Positions 1 through 7,499 of a stretch of 19,499 nt of DNA are shown piece after piece. The notes below the pieces were generated by a model. It made no database searches and was not told where the DNA came from. It saw only the letters and a program-made list of their open reading frames with translations. The position numbers and the translations under genes are program-made. Source of the stretch: Prevotellaceae bacterium UBA1746 (GTDB lineage: Bacteria > Bacteroidota > Bacteroidia > Bacteroidales > Bacteroidaceae); assembly GCA_905369775.1 (NCBI GenBank), contig CAJPJR010000036.1:1-19499 (forward strand), read 5' to 3'. The stretch's first letter is position 1; every line of letters starts with the position of its first letter.

Positions 1-1545
1 GAACACCATGAAGGGACAAGGACGCAGCATGGCTCGGGCGATACAGATGCGCCTGGCTTGCCCTCCCGACAATCCCCCACCCTGCTCGGTGCAAGGGGTG
101 TCGAGTCCTTGCGGCAATGTCAGCACAAAATCGGCTCCCGCCACCTGCAAAACGGTACGCATCTGCGTTTCGTCTGCTTGCGGATCGGCCAACAACAGGT
201 TCTCTCTGATCGTTCCCGACAACAAGCTGTTGCCTTGCGGCACATAAGCGAACAGATTTCGGTGCTCTGCCATGACAGCCATCGTCGATCCGTCCTCAAG
301 GACAAAATCCATCGACCCGCCCACCGGTCGGACCAGCGACAAGAGCAAACGAACCAAGGTGGTTTTTCCCACCCCCGTTTCGCCGAGAATGGCCGTGACA
401 CTGCCGGGAGCGAAATAGAATGAAAAATCACGCAATACGATACGCGAAGTGGGCGTGTAGCGATAAGTGACGTGACTGAATCGCAGTCCCGTGGGCGCAA
501 TGCGCCGCGAACGCCCCTCCCCTTGTCGACTGACCGTCGGGGTGGCCAACGCACGTTTCATCGCAGCTCGGTCGGCCGGCATCTGCTCCAATTCCATGAG
601 CCGTTCGCAGGCCGTAGCCGCATTGATAAACGTCGGCACATAGCCGGAGAGAGCCCGCAAAGGGCCTTGTATTTGCCCTACAAGTTGAATAAAAGCCAAT
701 AACACGCCGTAGGTAATGGCGTCGCGCTGGAGTTCAAAAACACCCCATGCAAACGTCACCAGATAACCGGCGGCAAAACCCAAATTGACAAAAGTGGCGG
801 AAAAGCTGGAATACTTTGTTTTCTCTATAACCTTGGCGTGCAACCGCTGTTGCGTGCCGGCCAGACGATCGACGACGTAATCAAGACTGTCGAGCGTTTT
901 GATGACCAACGAATGTTGTATGGATTCTTGTATGGCGCTCTGTACCTTGCTCTCCTCGGCGCGCACCTGGTGCGTGAGCGAGCGCAAACGCTTCATGTAA
1001 AGTTTACTGATGAGCAGCGTGAGGGGGAGAATGCCCACAATGACCCACGCAAGCCGCGAATCCATGGTACAGAGAAAAAGGAAAGCTCCGAAAAACTGTA
1101 CAATCGTGGTAACAAAACCGGGAATGTCGTCCGTGAGGAGACTCACCAACGTGCCCACATCTTTGAACAAACGATTGAGCACATCGCCGCTGTGGTAGTG
1201 ACGAATGCTCATCCAATTTCTGCTCAATAAGCGATGGAACATGGTACGCTGCATGCGATTCTGCGCGCGCACACCCAATACGGCGCGTATCCACCGATTG
1301 GAAAAATTGATCGCGATCTGGAAGACCATGACTGCGATCAACATCACAATGACTTCTGTGAGCTGCCAATTGTTGTTTTTATGCGTCGCTACGTCGATAG
1401 CCATTTTGGTAATCGCCACAAAGGCCAGGCCCGAACCAACAGACAACAAGCCCGTGACAGTGTTGAGCACCGTCTGCACACGGAATTTCCGACCATGATG
1501 CCACAGCCAGAAAAACAATTGAGAAAATGGGCGTTGAGCTGCCAT
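1..1545 (-). CDS. ABC exporter, fused permease and ATPase (partial, C-terminus beyond left edge)
   Basis: The reverse strand reads open from an ATG at 1545 to the window edge, giving 515 codons without a stop. The first ~300 residues hold hydrophobic segments typical of a type IV (MsbA-like) exporter permease. The nucleotide-binding domain follows: Walker A GETGVGKT at residues 388-395, a Q-loop in YVPQGNSLLSGTIRENL, and the signature LSGGQARR from residue 492. The window ends at FMVF, the start of Walker B, so roughly 50-80 residues (Asp-Glu, H-loop) are missing. The family forms homo- or heterodimers in the inner membrane and exports lipids, peptides or drugs; the substrate cannot be told. 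It begins 42 bases after the nadK stop on the same strand, so co-transcription is likely. The start is supported by a sensible N-terminus just upstream of the first membrane segment. The family call is secure; the function beyond export is not. Confidence 0.93.
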   Translation of the reverse strand, partial: MAAQRPFSQLFFWLWHHGRKFRVQTVLNTVTGLLSVGSGLAFVAITKMAIDVATHKNNNWQLTEVIVMLIAVMVFQIAINFSNRWIRAVLGVRAQNRMQRTMFHRLLSRNWMSIRHYHSGDVLNRLFKDVGTLVSLLTDDIPGFVTTIVQFFGAFLFLCTMDSRLAWVIVGILPLTLLISKLYMKRLRSLTHQVRAEESKVQSAIQESIQHSLVIKTLDSLDYVVDRLAGTQQRLHAKVIEKTKYSSFSATFVNLGFAAGYLVTFAWGVFELQRDAITYGVLLAFIQLVGQIQGPLRALSGYVPTFINAATACERLMELEQMPADRAAMKRALATPTVSRQGEGRSRRIAPTGLRFSHVTYRYTPTSRIVLRDFSFYFAPGSVTAILGETGVGKTTLVRLLLSLVRPVGGSMDFVLEDGSTMAVMAEHRNLFAYVPQGNSLLSGTIRENLLLADPQADETQMRTVLQVAGADFVLTLPQGLDTPCTEQGGGLSGGQARRICIARAMLRPCPFMVF

Positions 1546-1587
1546 AAAATAGAAGTTGAGACGATTACAGCGTTTCGACTCGGACGA

Positions 1588-2481
1588 TTAGTGCCGTCGA
1601 TCCTTTCCCCACATCATTTTCTCACGCAGGGTGGAAAAAAAATGATGAGGTGGAATGCTGACGACAGGGAGGGTGTAGTGCGCTTTTCTGATCCGCAAAA
1701 CACGATCGGCGGTGAGCGTCTCGCTGCGCCCATCCACAGCAAGCAGGAATCGGCCGCTGCGGCTGCGTACGTGTACCTCGATGGTGACATCGTCGCGCAA
1801 CACGACCGGACGCACCGTCAGACTATGCGGCGCGATGGGAGACAAACAGATCGTGGCCGACTGCGGTTCGAGAATCGGCCCCCCTACAGAAAGAGAATAG
1901 GCCGTTGATCCCGTGGGAGTGCTAATGATCAGTCCATCGGCCAAATAATTGGCCAACAATGCCCCTCCCACCCGTGTTTCGACCTCGATGAGCGAAGAGT
2001 TGTCGTGTTTGAGCAATGCGACCTCGTTCAGGGCAAATGGATAGACGGTAAGTTGATTTTGCTCGTCCTCTATCGCAATCAAACTGCGTTCCTGCACTTC
2101 GTATTCGCCACGAATCACTTGGGCGATGGCCGTTTCCAAGCCGGACGTGGTGATCTCGGCCAGAAATCCGAGATGGCCCGTGTTGACTCCTAAAATAGGG
2201 ATACGTCGGTCGCGAATTTTTTCGGCCACTGTGAGGAAGGTACCGTCGCCTCCCATGGAAAACGCCAAATCAGCGGTGCAATCGTATCCATCGAAAGCCT
2301 CTACCCCTTGGAATGCTGCCCCCTGTTTGGTGCATTCCCTCAGAAAAGAAAGGAACTCTCGTTCCACTGCGACCGATATCCCCGCTTGGCGGAGCAACCG
2401 CACGACAGTCCCGGCGTGATCGCTCTTCTCAACCTGGTGACAATTACCGAAAATAGCCACCCGACGTGATAGATTGCCCAT
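1588..2481 (-). CDS. nadK: NAD kinase
   Basis: This is a 297-residue ATP-NAD kinase, which makes NADP from NAD in the cytoplasm. The family motifs are in order: GGDGT at residues 77-81 (nucleotide binding and catalysis), GVNTGHLGFL at 98-107, the NE pair at 152-153 that contacts the NAD ribose, and STPTGSTAYS at 187-196, followed by the HSLTVRPVVL strand near 219-228. Length matches the usual ~290 residues, and the start MGNLSRRVAIFG leads directly into the first Rossmann-like strand. It is divergent from pdxJ and followed after 42 bases by the ABC exporter gene on the same strand. A consensus promoter candidate lies at 2612-2582 on the reverse strand. No key residue is missing. Confidence 0.97.
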   Translation of the reverse strand: MGNLSRRVAIFGNCHQVEKSDHAGTVVRLLRQAGISVAVEREFLSFLRECTKQGAAFQGVEAFDGYDCTADLAFSMGGDGTFLTVAEKIRDRRIPILGVNTGHLGFLAEITTSGLETAIAQVIRGEYEVQERSLIAIEDEQNQLTVYPFALNEVALLKHDNSSLIEVETRVGGALLANYLADGLIISTPTGSTAYSLSVGGPILEPQSATICLSPIAPHSLTVRPVVLRDDVTIEVHVRSRSGRFLLAVDGRSETLTADRVLRIRKAHYTLPVVSIPPHHFFSTLREKMMWGKDRRH

Positions 2482-2518
2482 ATAGCACTCAGTTTATTCT
2501 AACTTAACGCGACGGCGC

Positions 2519-2549
2519 TTGCATAATCTCATTGCATTGATTACTTTTG
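2519..2549 (+). promoter_or_regulatory. Promoter candidate for pdxJ
   Basis: TTG at 2519-2521 is followed after exactly 20 bases by TACTTTTG at 2542-2549. This fits the Bacteroidota sigma-ABfr consensus TTG-N19-21-TAnnTTTG. Transcription would start near 2556, about 65 bases before the pdxJ ATG. It is a pattern match only. Confidence 0.6.
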
Positions 2550-2581
2550 CGACGAGAAAGCCGAAAGTCCTCCATTTTGGG

Positions 2582-2612
2582 CAAAATTACAGCTTTCTCC
2601 TCATAGCACCAA
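2582..2612 (-). promoter_or_regulatory. Promoter candidate for nadK
   Basis: On the reverse strand TTG (2612-2610) is followed after 20 bases by TAATTTTG (2589-2582), again the full Bacteroidota consensus. The start would be near 2575, giving a leader of about 95 bases to the nadK ATG. That leader would cross the pdxJ promoter candidate. The match lies in A+T-rich sequence, so chance is possible. Confidence 0.5.
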
Positions 2613-2619
2613 AGAAAGA

Positions 2620-3342
2620 ATGGCTAAACTGAGCGTAAACATCAACAAAGTCGCAACGCTACGTAATGCGCGCGGCGGTGACAACCCCGATGTGCTGCAA
2701 GCCGCACAGGATTGTGAACTTTATGGTGCCCAAGGGATCACCGTACATCCCCGTCCGGACGAGCGACATATTCGACGTTCGGATGTCGATGCCCTCGCGC
2801 AAACGATCCGCACCGAACTAAACATCGAAGGCTACCCTTCGGAAGCCTTCATGGAAATGGTGTGCCGCGTTCGTCCGACACAAGTTACACTCGTTCCGGA
2901 CTCACCCGAACAGCTCACTTCCAATGCAGGCTGGGACACTCAACGGCACGAAGCATTTCTCACAGACATCGTTTCGCAACTGAAATGTGCGGGCATTCGC
3001 TCCTCCATTTTCATTGACCCCGATTGCGTCATGGCCGATTACGCCCGGCGCGCGGGAGCCGATCGCGTAGAGTTCTACACCGAACCTTACGCCGCCGGCT
3101 ACAACGTCAATCGGCTTGCAGCCATCACGCCCTACGTGGAATGCGCGCGACACTGTCGCACATTGGGACTGGGAATCAATGCCGGTCACGATTTGAGTTT
3201 AGAAAACCTCTATTATTTCGCACAACAACTCCCTGCGCTCGACGAAGTGAGTATCGGTCATGCACTGATCTGCGACGCGCTGCGCATGGGACTCCAACCA
3301 ACCATACAACACTACCTGAACTGCCTGCAAACGGGAAGGTAA
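2620..3342 (+). CDS. pdxJ: Pyridoxine 5'-phosphate synthase
   Basis: PdxJ condenses 1-deoxyxylulose 5-phosphate with 3-amino-2-oxopropyl phosphate to give pyridoxine 5'-phosphate, the last ring-forming step of the DXP-dependent vitamin B6 route, in the cytoplasm. The 240-residue product has the standard length and a TIM-barrel pattern. It opens with LSVNINKVATLRNARGG and has GITVHPR with His43, EGYPS with Glu70, TLVPDSP near 90-96, FIDPD at 131-135, and NAGHDL with His190. His43, Glu70 and His190 correspond to catalytic E. coli His45, Glu72 and His193. The ATG at 2620 is directly followed by the first barrel strand. The gene is divergent from nadK and lies 82 bases before the DJ-1-like gene, with which it may share a transcript. 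Confidence 0.97.
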   Translation: MAKLSVNINKVATLRNARGGDNPDVLQAAQDCELYGAQGITVHPRPDERHIRRSDVDALAQTIRTELNIEGYPSEAFMEMVCRVRPTQVTLVPDSPEQLTSNAGWDTQRHEAFLTDIVSQLKCAGIRSSIFIDPDCVMADYARRAGADRVEFYTEPYAAGYNVNRLAAITPYVECARHCRTLGLGINAGHDLSLENLYYFAQQLPALDEVSIGHALICDALRMGLQPTIQHYLNCLQTGR

Positions 3343-3424
3343 GTTCAGCACAGAAAGGAGGAGATCACCTCTCTCCGTGCGGAATCCATCTCCGCCATAT
3401 AGTAATCCTCCCGTACAATAGCCT

Positions 3425-3964
3425 ATGCTTCACATTTTTATAGCTGATGGTTTTGAAGAGATAGAAGCGTTGACCACCATCGACATTTTGCGGCGCTGCG
3501 GCATCGAGGTCGTTACGGTTTCCGTGACCGGCACACGACTGATCAAAGGCTCACACGGTATTCCCGTCATGGTGGACACCGTATTTCGCAAAGGCGAAAT
3601 CTCTCAAAGTCAAGGTTTAATTCTGCCCGGTGGTATGCCGGGCGCACAGTACCTCTATCTGCACGAAGGACTGCGTAAGTCCCTCATTGCGCACAACATG
3701 CGCGAAACGCTCATTGCTGCCATCTGCGCGGCTCCGATATTGCTCGGACGACGCGACCTGCTCAACGGGCGACGCGCCACATGCTATCCCGGTTTCGAAG
3801 ATGAACTGCACGGAGCGCACATTGTAAACGAACGAGTCTGCGAAGACGGACACATCATCACAGCGCGCGGTCCCGGTTGCGTCAACGATTTTGCTTTTGC
3901 CATCGCTGCGCGCTTTGTCGATTCGGCCACATTGTCTCGCGTCAAATCGGATATGCTACTCTAA
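3425..3964 (+). CDS. DJ-1/PfpI family protein, YajL-like
   Basis: The 179-residue cytoplasmic protein belongs to the DJ-1/ThiJ/PfpI superfamily. It starts MLHIFIADGFEEIEA, where Glu14 is the conserved glutamate beside the nucleophile, has LPGGMPGA at 67-74, and carries the nucleophile-elbow cysteine Cys101 in AAICAAPILLG. The later YPGFED (121-126) and TARGPG (146-151) segments are those of the YajL/DJ-1 branch rather than PfpI proteases. Members of this branch are linked to oxidative-stress protection, with debated chaperone and deglycase activities. Length is close to the 180-196 usual for the branch. It follows pdxJ on the same strand after 82 bases in which I see no clear promoter. The family call is firm; the biochemical activity is inferred. 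Confidence 0.93.
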   Translation: MLHIFIADGFEEIEALTTIDILRRCGIEVVTVSVTGTRLIKGSHGIPVMVDTVFRKGEISQSQGLILPGGMPGAQYLYLHEGLRKSLIAHNMRETLIAAICAAPILLGRRDLLNGRRATCYPGFEDELHGAHIVNERVCEDGHIITARGPGCVNDFAFAIAARFVDSATLSRVKSDMLL

Positions 3965-4077
3965 GCTTCACTACGGTGCGGTGCCTACCACATCGCGTAT
4001 TCTCCGACGCAGCGGGCGATGCGTGACTTCCGACACAATCACCGCCATTGCCCGGCATCAACTCTCATTTCCCTACA

Positions 4078-4122
4078 CACGCAGCGTTTCGCACGACGAC
4101 ATTCGTCGGCAAACGCTGCGTG
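4078..4122 (+). repeat. Strong bulged inverted repeat (possible transcript-end hairpin)
   Basis: CACGCAGCGTTT at 4078-4089 pairs perfectly with AAACGCTGCGTG at 4111-4122. Inside it, GC (4091-4092) pairs with GC (4109-4110), and CGACGA (4094-4099) pairs with TCGTCG (4103-4108) around the loop CAT. This gives a 20-pair stem interrupted only by single-base bulges at 4090 and 4093. No T tract follows on either strand, so it is not a classical intrinsic terminator. It lies 114 bases after the DJ-1-like stop and may stabilise or end the pdxJ transcript. Confidence 0.75.
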
Positions 4123-4176
4123 CTTGCTTTCCCCCCAAATGTGCACAAGAGATTCCCATAATGGAACCATATTGCT

Positions 4177-4213
4177 AAGTTAGAACAAGCAAATAGCTTG
4201 AAAATAACTTTTT
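4177..4213 (+). terminator. Weak terminator-like hairpin
   Basis: AAGTTA (4177-4182) pairs with TAACTT (4205-4210), and CAAGC (4186-4190) pairs with GCTTG (4196-4200). The two stems are separated by small internal loops, and the T run covers 4209-4213. The stem is A+T-rich and interrupted, so function is uncertain. It would fit as a second stop before the DUF4468 gene. Confidence 0.3.
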
Positions 4214-4284
4214 AATGCGCTTTTCCTATCTTGCAACTCGTCTCTCAACATAAAAATTGTAACTTCGCAAACAAACCTCAATCC

Positions 4285-4959
4285 ATGAGAAAGCTCACTT
4301 TTCTCCTTTTCCTTGCGCTGACCGCTCCCATCGGTCTCCAAGCCAATAACATCAACGACATGGACGCAGCGCAAACGTCTCCCGGTTCGGCATCGCAGCG
4401 TCCCCTCTCGTCTTCTGCCGCAGAACTCGCCCCCTATTTGGCAGGCGCTGTTCCGGAAGTGAATGGGCAAGTAGTGTTCCAGCAATCTTACACCGCACCG
4501 GGAAAAACCCGCGGAGAGCTTTTTGCAGCACTCCAAAAATATTTGTCGCAAGTTATCACGCGTCCCAACGCCCTGCCGGCTTCTCGCATCACGGCAGCCG
4601 AAAGTGAAGACGGCACTTTGGCTGTAACGCTGCATGAAACCTTGTGGTTCAAGCGCTCGGCGTGGGTTTCGGACTTTGCCACGGTGATTTGTCAACTGAC
4701 CTTCGAAGTGCGCGACGGAGGATACACAGCTACGTTGCGCAACATTCGTTACCATTACGACGCGCTGTCTGACGCCAATCACGACAATCTGCTGAAAGCA
4801 GAAGATTGGATCACGGACAAAGAGGCCCTTACTAAAAATGGTACGAAACTCACTCGTATCGGCGGGAAAAAGCTCCGTGTGAAGACCATCGATCTCAAGA
4901 ACTCACTTTTTACCGACGCAGCCACCGCATGCGGTGCAGAACAGACTCTTGTAAAATAA
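4285..4959 (+). CDS. Secreted DUF4468 protein
   Basis: A 224-residue protein with an N-terminal signal peptide (MRKLTFLLFLALTAPIGLQA, cleavage near residue 20), so periplasmic or surface located. After a Ser/Pro-rich linker, residues ~50-157 match the DUF4468 pattern: PYLAGAVPEVNGQVVF, then a GKTRGELFAAL helix, and a late strand ending in ATLRNIRYHYD. DUF4468 is a Bacteroidota domain with a TBP-like fold and unknown function. I chose the ATG at 4285 because it begins the signal peptide; an in-frame TTG at 4231 would add 18 residues ahead of a normal signal and is rejected. The next gene starts 7 bases after the stop, implying one operon. Domain assignment is from pattern memory, not a profile search. 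Confidence 0.8.
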   Translation: MRKLTFLLFLALTAPIGLQANNINDMDAAQTSPGSASQRPLSSSAAELAPYLAGAVPEVNGQVVFQQSYTAPGKTRGELFAALQKYLSQVITRPNALPASRITAAESEDGTLAVTLHETLWFKRSAWVSDFATVICQLTFEVRDGGYTATLRNIRYHYDALSDANHDNLLKAEDWITDKEALTKNGTKLTRIGGKKLRVKTIDLKNSLFTDAATACGAEQTLVK

Positions 4960-4966
4960 TAAGCAT

Positions 4967-6148
4967 ATGAAGACATTAGTCAGTATCTTAATGACAATTC
5001 TGGGAATACTCTCTCCCGCATTGTCGAGTCAAGCTCAAGAAGCAGATCTATTTCCTGGTGAATTCAAAGAAATCTACTCTATCAACGATTTTACAGAAGG
5101 GTATTATTTGATCGTTACTCCAGTCGAGAATAAAAACGATATGGAATCAATGCGAGCACTCACAGGAGTTGTCAAACACAACAATAATAATGTAGGGGAG
5201 TGCGAACAACTATCGAAGACTTTGAATTCTGCTACTTCTGTCACTTCTCCCATTATACAGGCTGTTTGGAAAGTGGAACGCAGTGCAAACGGAAAATCTT
5301 TCACCGTTCAGAATTTCAAAGCTAAGAAATATCTTTCATCTGGCATTGGCAAGAACAAGAATAATACACTAAATTGGAGTGACAATCCGCAGTATTTACC
5401 AATTGACTCTTTCAAACCCAAAACTCCTGACTGGGGATGCAAATTTACTTTTTCTATAAATAATAGTATGTGGTTTGCATTCAACACGAACAAGCTTCAT
5501 AGATTTGTTTTCTGCGGTAAAGATTATAATACGCCTACCCAGCGCACACACTCTCCTCGTTTCTTCAAACTTGTTGCGCCAGAGACAAATCAGCTCACAA
5601 TCTCTTCAGTGAAATGTGCCACTTTCTACAGTGAGAAAGCCATGAAACTTCCTGCCGGACTCACAGCACACGTTGGAGAAGTCGATGCACAACACGGAGT
5701 GGTTCATCTCAAAGCCATTGGTAGTGTAGTTCCTGCCAACACAGCAGTGATCATCACCGGAGAACCCGGAACCTATACCCTGACAGCAACGACAGAAGCC
5801 CCGCAATCGTTCACAAAAAACGACCTCAAAGGGACCTCCAAGAATATCACTGCGAGCGAAATAGCCGCTGCACCGGAAGCTTACTACGCGCTCTCGATCA
5901 ATCAAGGCCAACCTTGCTTCGGCATTCTGGAACGTGATCTGCCGGCCGGAAAAGCTTACTTCACTCAACCCAAGTCCGCCGGGGCGGCTTCGCAATTCCT
6001 CAGTGGCTTTGTCATTTCGTCCGTGCAACACGTACAACAAAAGGCTGAAGAAGGAACCCTCTACGACTTGAATGGCCGTGCTGTGACGCAACCTGTAAAA
6101 GGAAACATCTACGTTCGCAACGGCAAAAAGTTCATCTATCTGCGCTAA
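4967..6148 (+). CDS. Secreted surface protein of unknown function with Bacteroidales C-terminal motif
   Basis: The 393-residue product has a signal peptide (MKTLVSILMTILGILSPALS, cleavage near SQAQ-EA). Residues ~30-205 form an Asn/Lys-rich domain with GYYLIV, AVWKVERS, FTVQNFKAKKYLSSG and FFKLVAP segments, suggestive of beta-trefoil-like ligand-binding modules but not identified. Residues ~208-335 resemble a beta-sandwich unit common in Bacteroidales surface proteins (ATFYSEKAMKLPAGL, VVPANTAVIITGEPGTY, LPAGKAYF). The C-terminus, YDLNGRAV...IYVRNGKKF, is the motif that ends many exported Bacteroidales proteins and resembles type IX sorting tails. The 5' half is A+T-rich (21/60 G+C at 5041-5100, 23/60 at 5341-5400) against 30/60 at 5701-5760. 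It lies 7 bases after the DUF4468 gene and ends at a strong terminator. No enzymatic motif is visible. Confidence 0.85.
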   Translation: MKTLVSILMTILGILSPALSSQAQEADLFPGEFKEIYSINDFTEGYYLIVTPVENKNDMESMRALTGVVKHNNNNVGECEQLSKTLNSATSVTSPIIQAVWKVERSANGKSFTVQNFKAKKYLSSGIGKNKNNTLNWSDNPQYLPIDSFKPKTPDWGCKFTFSINNSMWFAFNTNKLHRFVFCGKDYNTPTQRTHSPRFFKLVAPETNQLTISSVKCATFYSEKAMKLPAGLTAHVGEVDAQHGVVHLKAIGSVVPANTAVIITGEPGTYTLTATTEAPQSFTKNDLKGTSKNITASEIAAAPEAYYALSINQGQPCFGILERDLPAGKAYFTQPKSAGAASQFLSGFVISSVQHVQQKAEEGTLYDLNGRAVTQPVKGNIYVRNGKKFIYLR

Positions 6149-6179
6149 TCCCACAAAGGCAACTCCACGCCTCGGTTTT

Positions 6180-6219
6180 ACTCCCTGCTTTCTGCAACAG
6201 AAGGCAGGGAGTTTTGTTT
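6180..6219 (+). terminator. Intrinsic terminator of the DUF4468/surface-protein operon
   Basis: ACTCCCTGC (6180-6188) pairs with GCAGGGAGT (6204-6212). After one mismatch the inner TTCTG pairs with CAGAA around a CAA loop. TTTTGTTT follows directly. It lies 31 bases after the stop at 6148. Confidence 0.9.
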
Positions 6220-6348
6220 CCGCCACAACAATATATGGGCACGTAATCTATCTCAAGGTGAGTGTTCCTATCGATGAGAATTTCCCTCTCCGCCCATCTC
6301 CTTTTTCTCACTCTACGTGGCTCCGATGCTCCGCTGACAAAAGACGAT

Positions 6349-6385
6349 ATCCCCCACCCTATCGACACACGACAGGGCGGGGGAT
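6349..6385 (-). terminator. Terminator downstream of fructokinase, possibly bidirectional
   Basis: ATCCCCC-A-CCCT (6349-6360) pairs with AGGG-C-GGGGGAT (6374-6385). On the reverse strand the hairpin comes 46 bases after the fructokinase stop and is soon followed by CTTTTG; on the forward strand it is followed by ATTTCTATTT. The forward gene already has its own terminator, so the main client is probably fructokinase. The interval 6220-6348 between the two terminators shows nothing else. Confidence 0.75.
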
Positions 6386-6431
6386 ATTTCTATTTCAAGA
6401 TGATTTTCGGCACGGTGGGACGCCGCCGGTC

Positions 6432-7319
6432 TCACTTTGTCTTGTAGGCGGCTGTGATTTTCTCAGGCAAAACGGGCATTGCACCTTGGCACGTACATAC
6501 GTAGGCACTCGTTTCGACGGCTACCCGGTGAATGTCGGCGATTTTCTCTCCACTCAGCAAACCGGCAACGAACGCAGCAGTGAAGGAGTCGCCTGCTCCT
6601 ACCGTGTCGGCCACTTCTACCTTCGGCGTCTCCTGATAGGAGACATTGCCCTTGGTGAACACGTAGCTACCATTCACGCCACACGTGAGTACCAGTGCGT
6701 CCAAATCATATTTTCCGAGCATCAACCAGCAATTGTTCTGCATGTCGAGCCCGGTATATTCCAGGAGTCGACCGAGTGTAACCAGTTCCTCGTCGTTGAT
6801 CTTCAATATATTGCAAGCAGTCATTGAATCGACTAGGAGATCGCGGGTGTAGAAGTTCTGGCGCAAGTTGATATCAAAAATCTTCAGCGCATCATCAGGC
6901 AGCGCTTTCAGGAACGATTGAATGGTGGCGCGCGATTCAGCACTGCGCTGCGCCAGCGATCCGAAGCACACGGCGCAGGTATGGTGCGCGAGATCCTCCA
7001 ATTCGGCAGTAAAAGGGATATTGTCCCACGCAACCCCTTCGCGGATCACATAAGTGGGCACGCCCTCGTCGTCGAGCGTCACTTGCACTGTGCCGGTTGG
7101 GTAATCAACCCGGGGCATACAAAAGTTGAGGTTTTTATCATTGAGTGCCTGGAGCGTCTCGTCGCCGAGTGTATCATTTCCGACGGCGCTAACTGCCATC
7201 GCATCATAACCAAATTGGGAAACATGGTAAGCAAAATTGGCGGGTGCACCACCGAGTTTTTTACCTTCGGGTAGCACGTCCCATAGGACTTCGCCCAAAC
7301 CAACGACATAAGGTTTCAT
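6432..7319 (-). CDS. PfkB-family fructokinase
   Basis: The 295-residue cytoplasmic sugar kinase of the ribokinase/PfkB family phosphorylates fructose with ATP to fructose 6-phosphate. LGGAPANFAYHVSQFG at 22-37 is the first PfkB signature region and DTVGAGDSFTAAF at 238-250 the second, with catalytic base Asp244 and the GAGD anion hole. The start at 7319 is preferred because MKPYVVGLGEVLWD opens the first strand; the frame extends 34 codons upstream (to 7421) but that extension is basic and unlike the family. The next gene in the same orientation is an HTCS with a sugar-binding sensor, as in Bacteroides fructan loci where the fructose sensor BT1754 sits near a fructokinase; this supports fructose over other substrates. 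Substrate assignment is inference; the fold is certain. A terminator-like hairpin lies in the leader. Confidence 0.92.
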   Translation of the reverse strand: MKPYVVGLGEVLWDVLPEGKKLGGAPANFAYHVSQFGYDAMAVSAVGNDTLGDETLQALNDKNLNFCMPRVDYPTGTVQVTLDDEGVPTYVIREGVAWDNIPFTAELEDLAHHTCAVCFGSLAQRSAESRATIQSFLKALPDDALKIFDINLRQNFYTRDLLVDSMTACNILKINDEELVTLGRLLEYTGLDMQNNCWLMLGKYDLDALVLTCGVNGSYVFTKGNVSYQETPKVEVADTVGAGDSFTAAFVAGLLSGEKIADIHRVAVETSAYVCTCQGAMPVLPEKITAAYKTK

Positions 7320-7385
7320 AGCGAACAAGTTTTTGGAGTGAGGAATAGGAAAAGAGAACCTCTTCGGCGCTGATGGTCCGGTGAG

Positions 7386-7412
7386 AAACAAAAAGCGCCG
7401 CGACGTTCGGCG
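7386..7412 (-). terminator. Terminator-like hairpin in the fructokinase leader
   Basis: On the reverse strand CGCCG and CGGCG (7412-7408 and 7400-7396) form a 5-pair stem with a 7-base loop, followed by CTTTTTGTTT (7395-7386). It ends 66 bases before the fructokinase ATG. It could end an upstream transcript or act as a leader attenuator. The stem is short, so the call is tentative. Confidence 0.4.
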
Positions 7413-7485
7413 ATTAGCCAATACAGTCGAGGCTACAAGGAGGATTGCTCTGAAGGAGCAGCTTGTTCAATAAAAAAACGTCGGA

Positions 7486-7499
7486 GAAACAAATTTGCA
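7486..7499 (+). repeat. 14-base direct repeat, copy 1
   Basis: GAAACAAATTTGCA occurs here and again at 7967-7980. Both copies continue into GCGT, the second with one extra A, so 18 bases are shared with a single-base gap. The copies bracket a 467-base segment of the intergenic region. Confidence 0.75.

Larger units (their letters stand above)
3965..4284 (+). other. Gene-free interval after the DJ-1-like gene
   Basis: About 320 bases separate the DJ-1-like stop from the DUF4468 start. No reading frame here looks coding. The interval holds a long bulged hairpin (4078-4122), a weaker hairpin with a short T run (4177-4213), and a near-match to the -7 element, TAACTTCG at 4260-4267, 18 bases before the ATG at 4285. 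No TTG sits at the right distance from that element. Confidence 0.6.

Noticed and set aside
3343..3424. AGGAGGAGATCACCTCT in the pdxJ/DJ-1 gap as a ribosome site or rRNA-like remnant
   Set aside because: It lies about 65 bases before the DJ-1-like start, too far to act as a ribosome site, and resembles the 16S 3' end only over a few bases.
4231..4284. N-terminal extension of the DUF4468 protein from TTG 4231
   Set aside because: It would put 18 polar residues before a complete signal peptide and would overlap the -7-like element TAACTTCG at 4260.
4180..4782. 200-codon reverse frame opposite the DUF4468 gene
   Set aside because: The forward frame has a signal peptide and a domain match; the reverse frame has neither.
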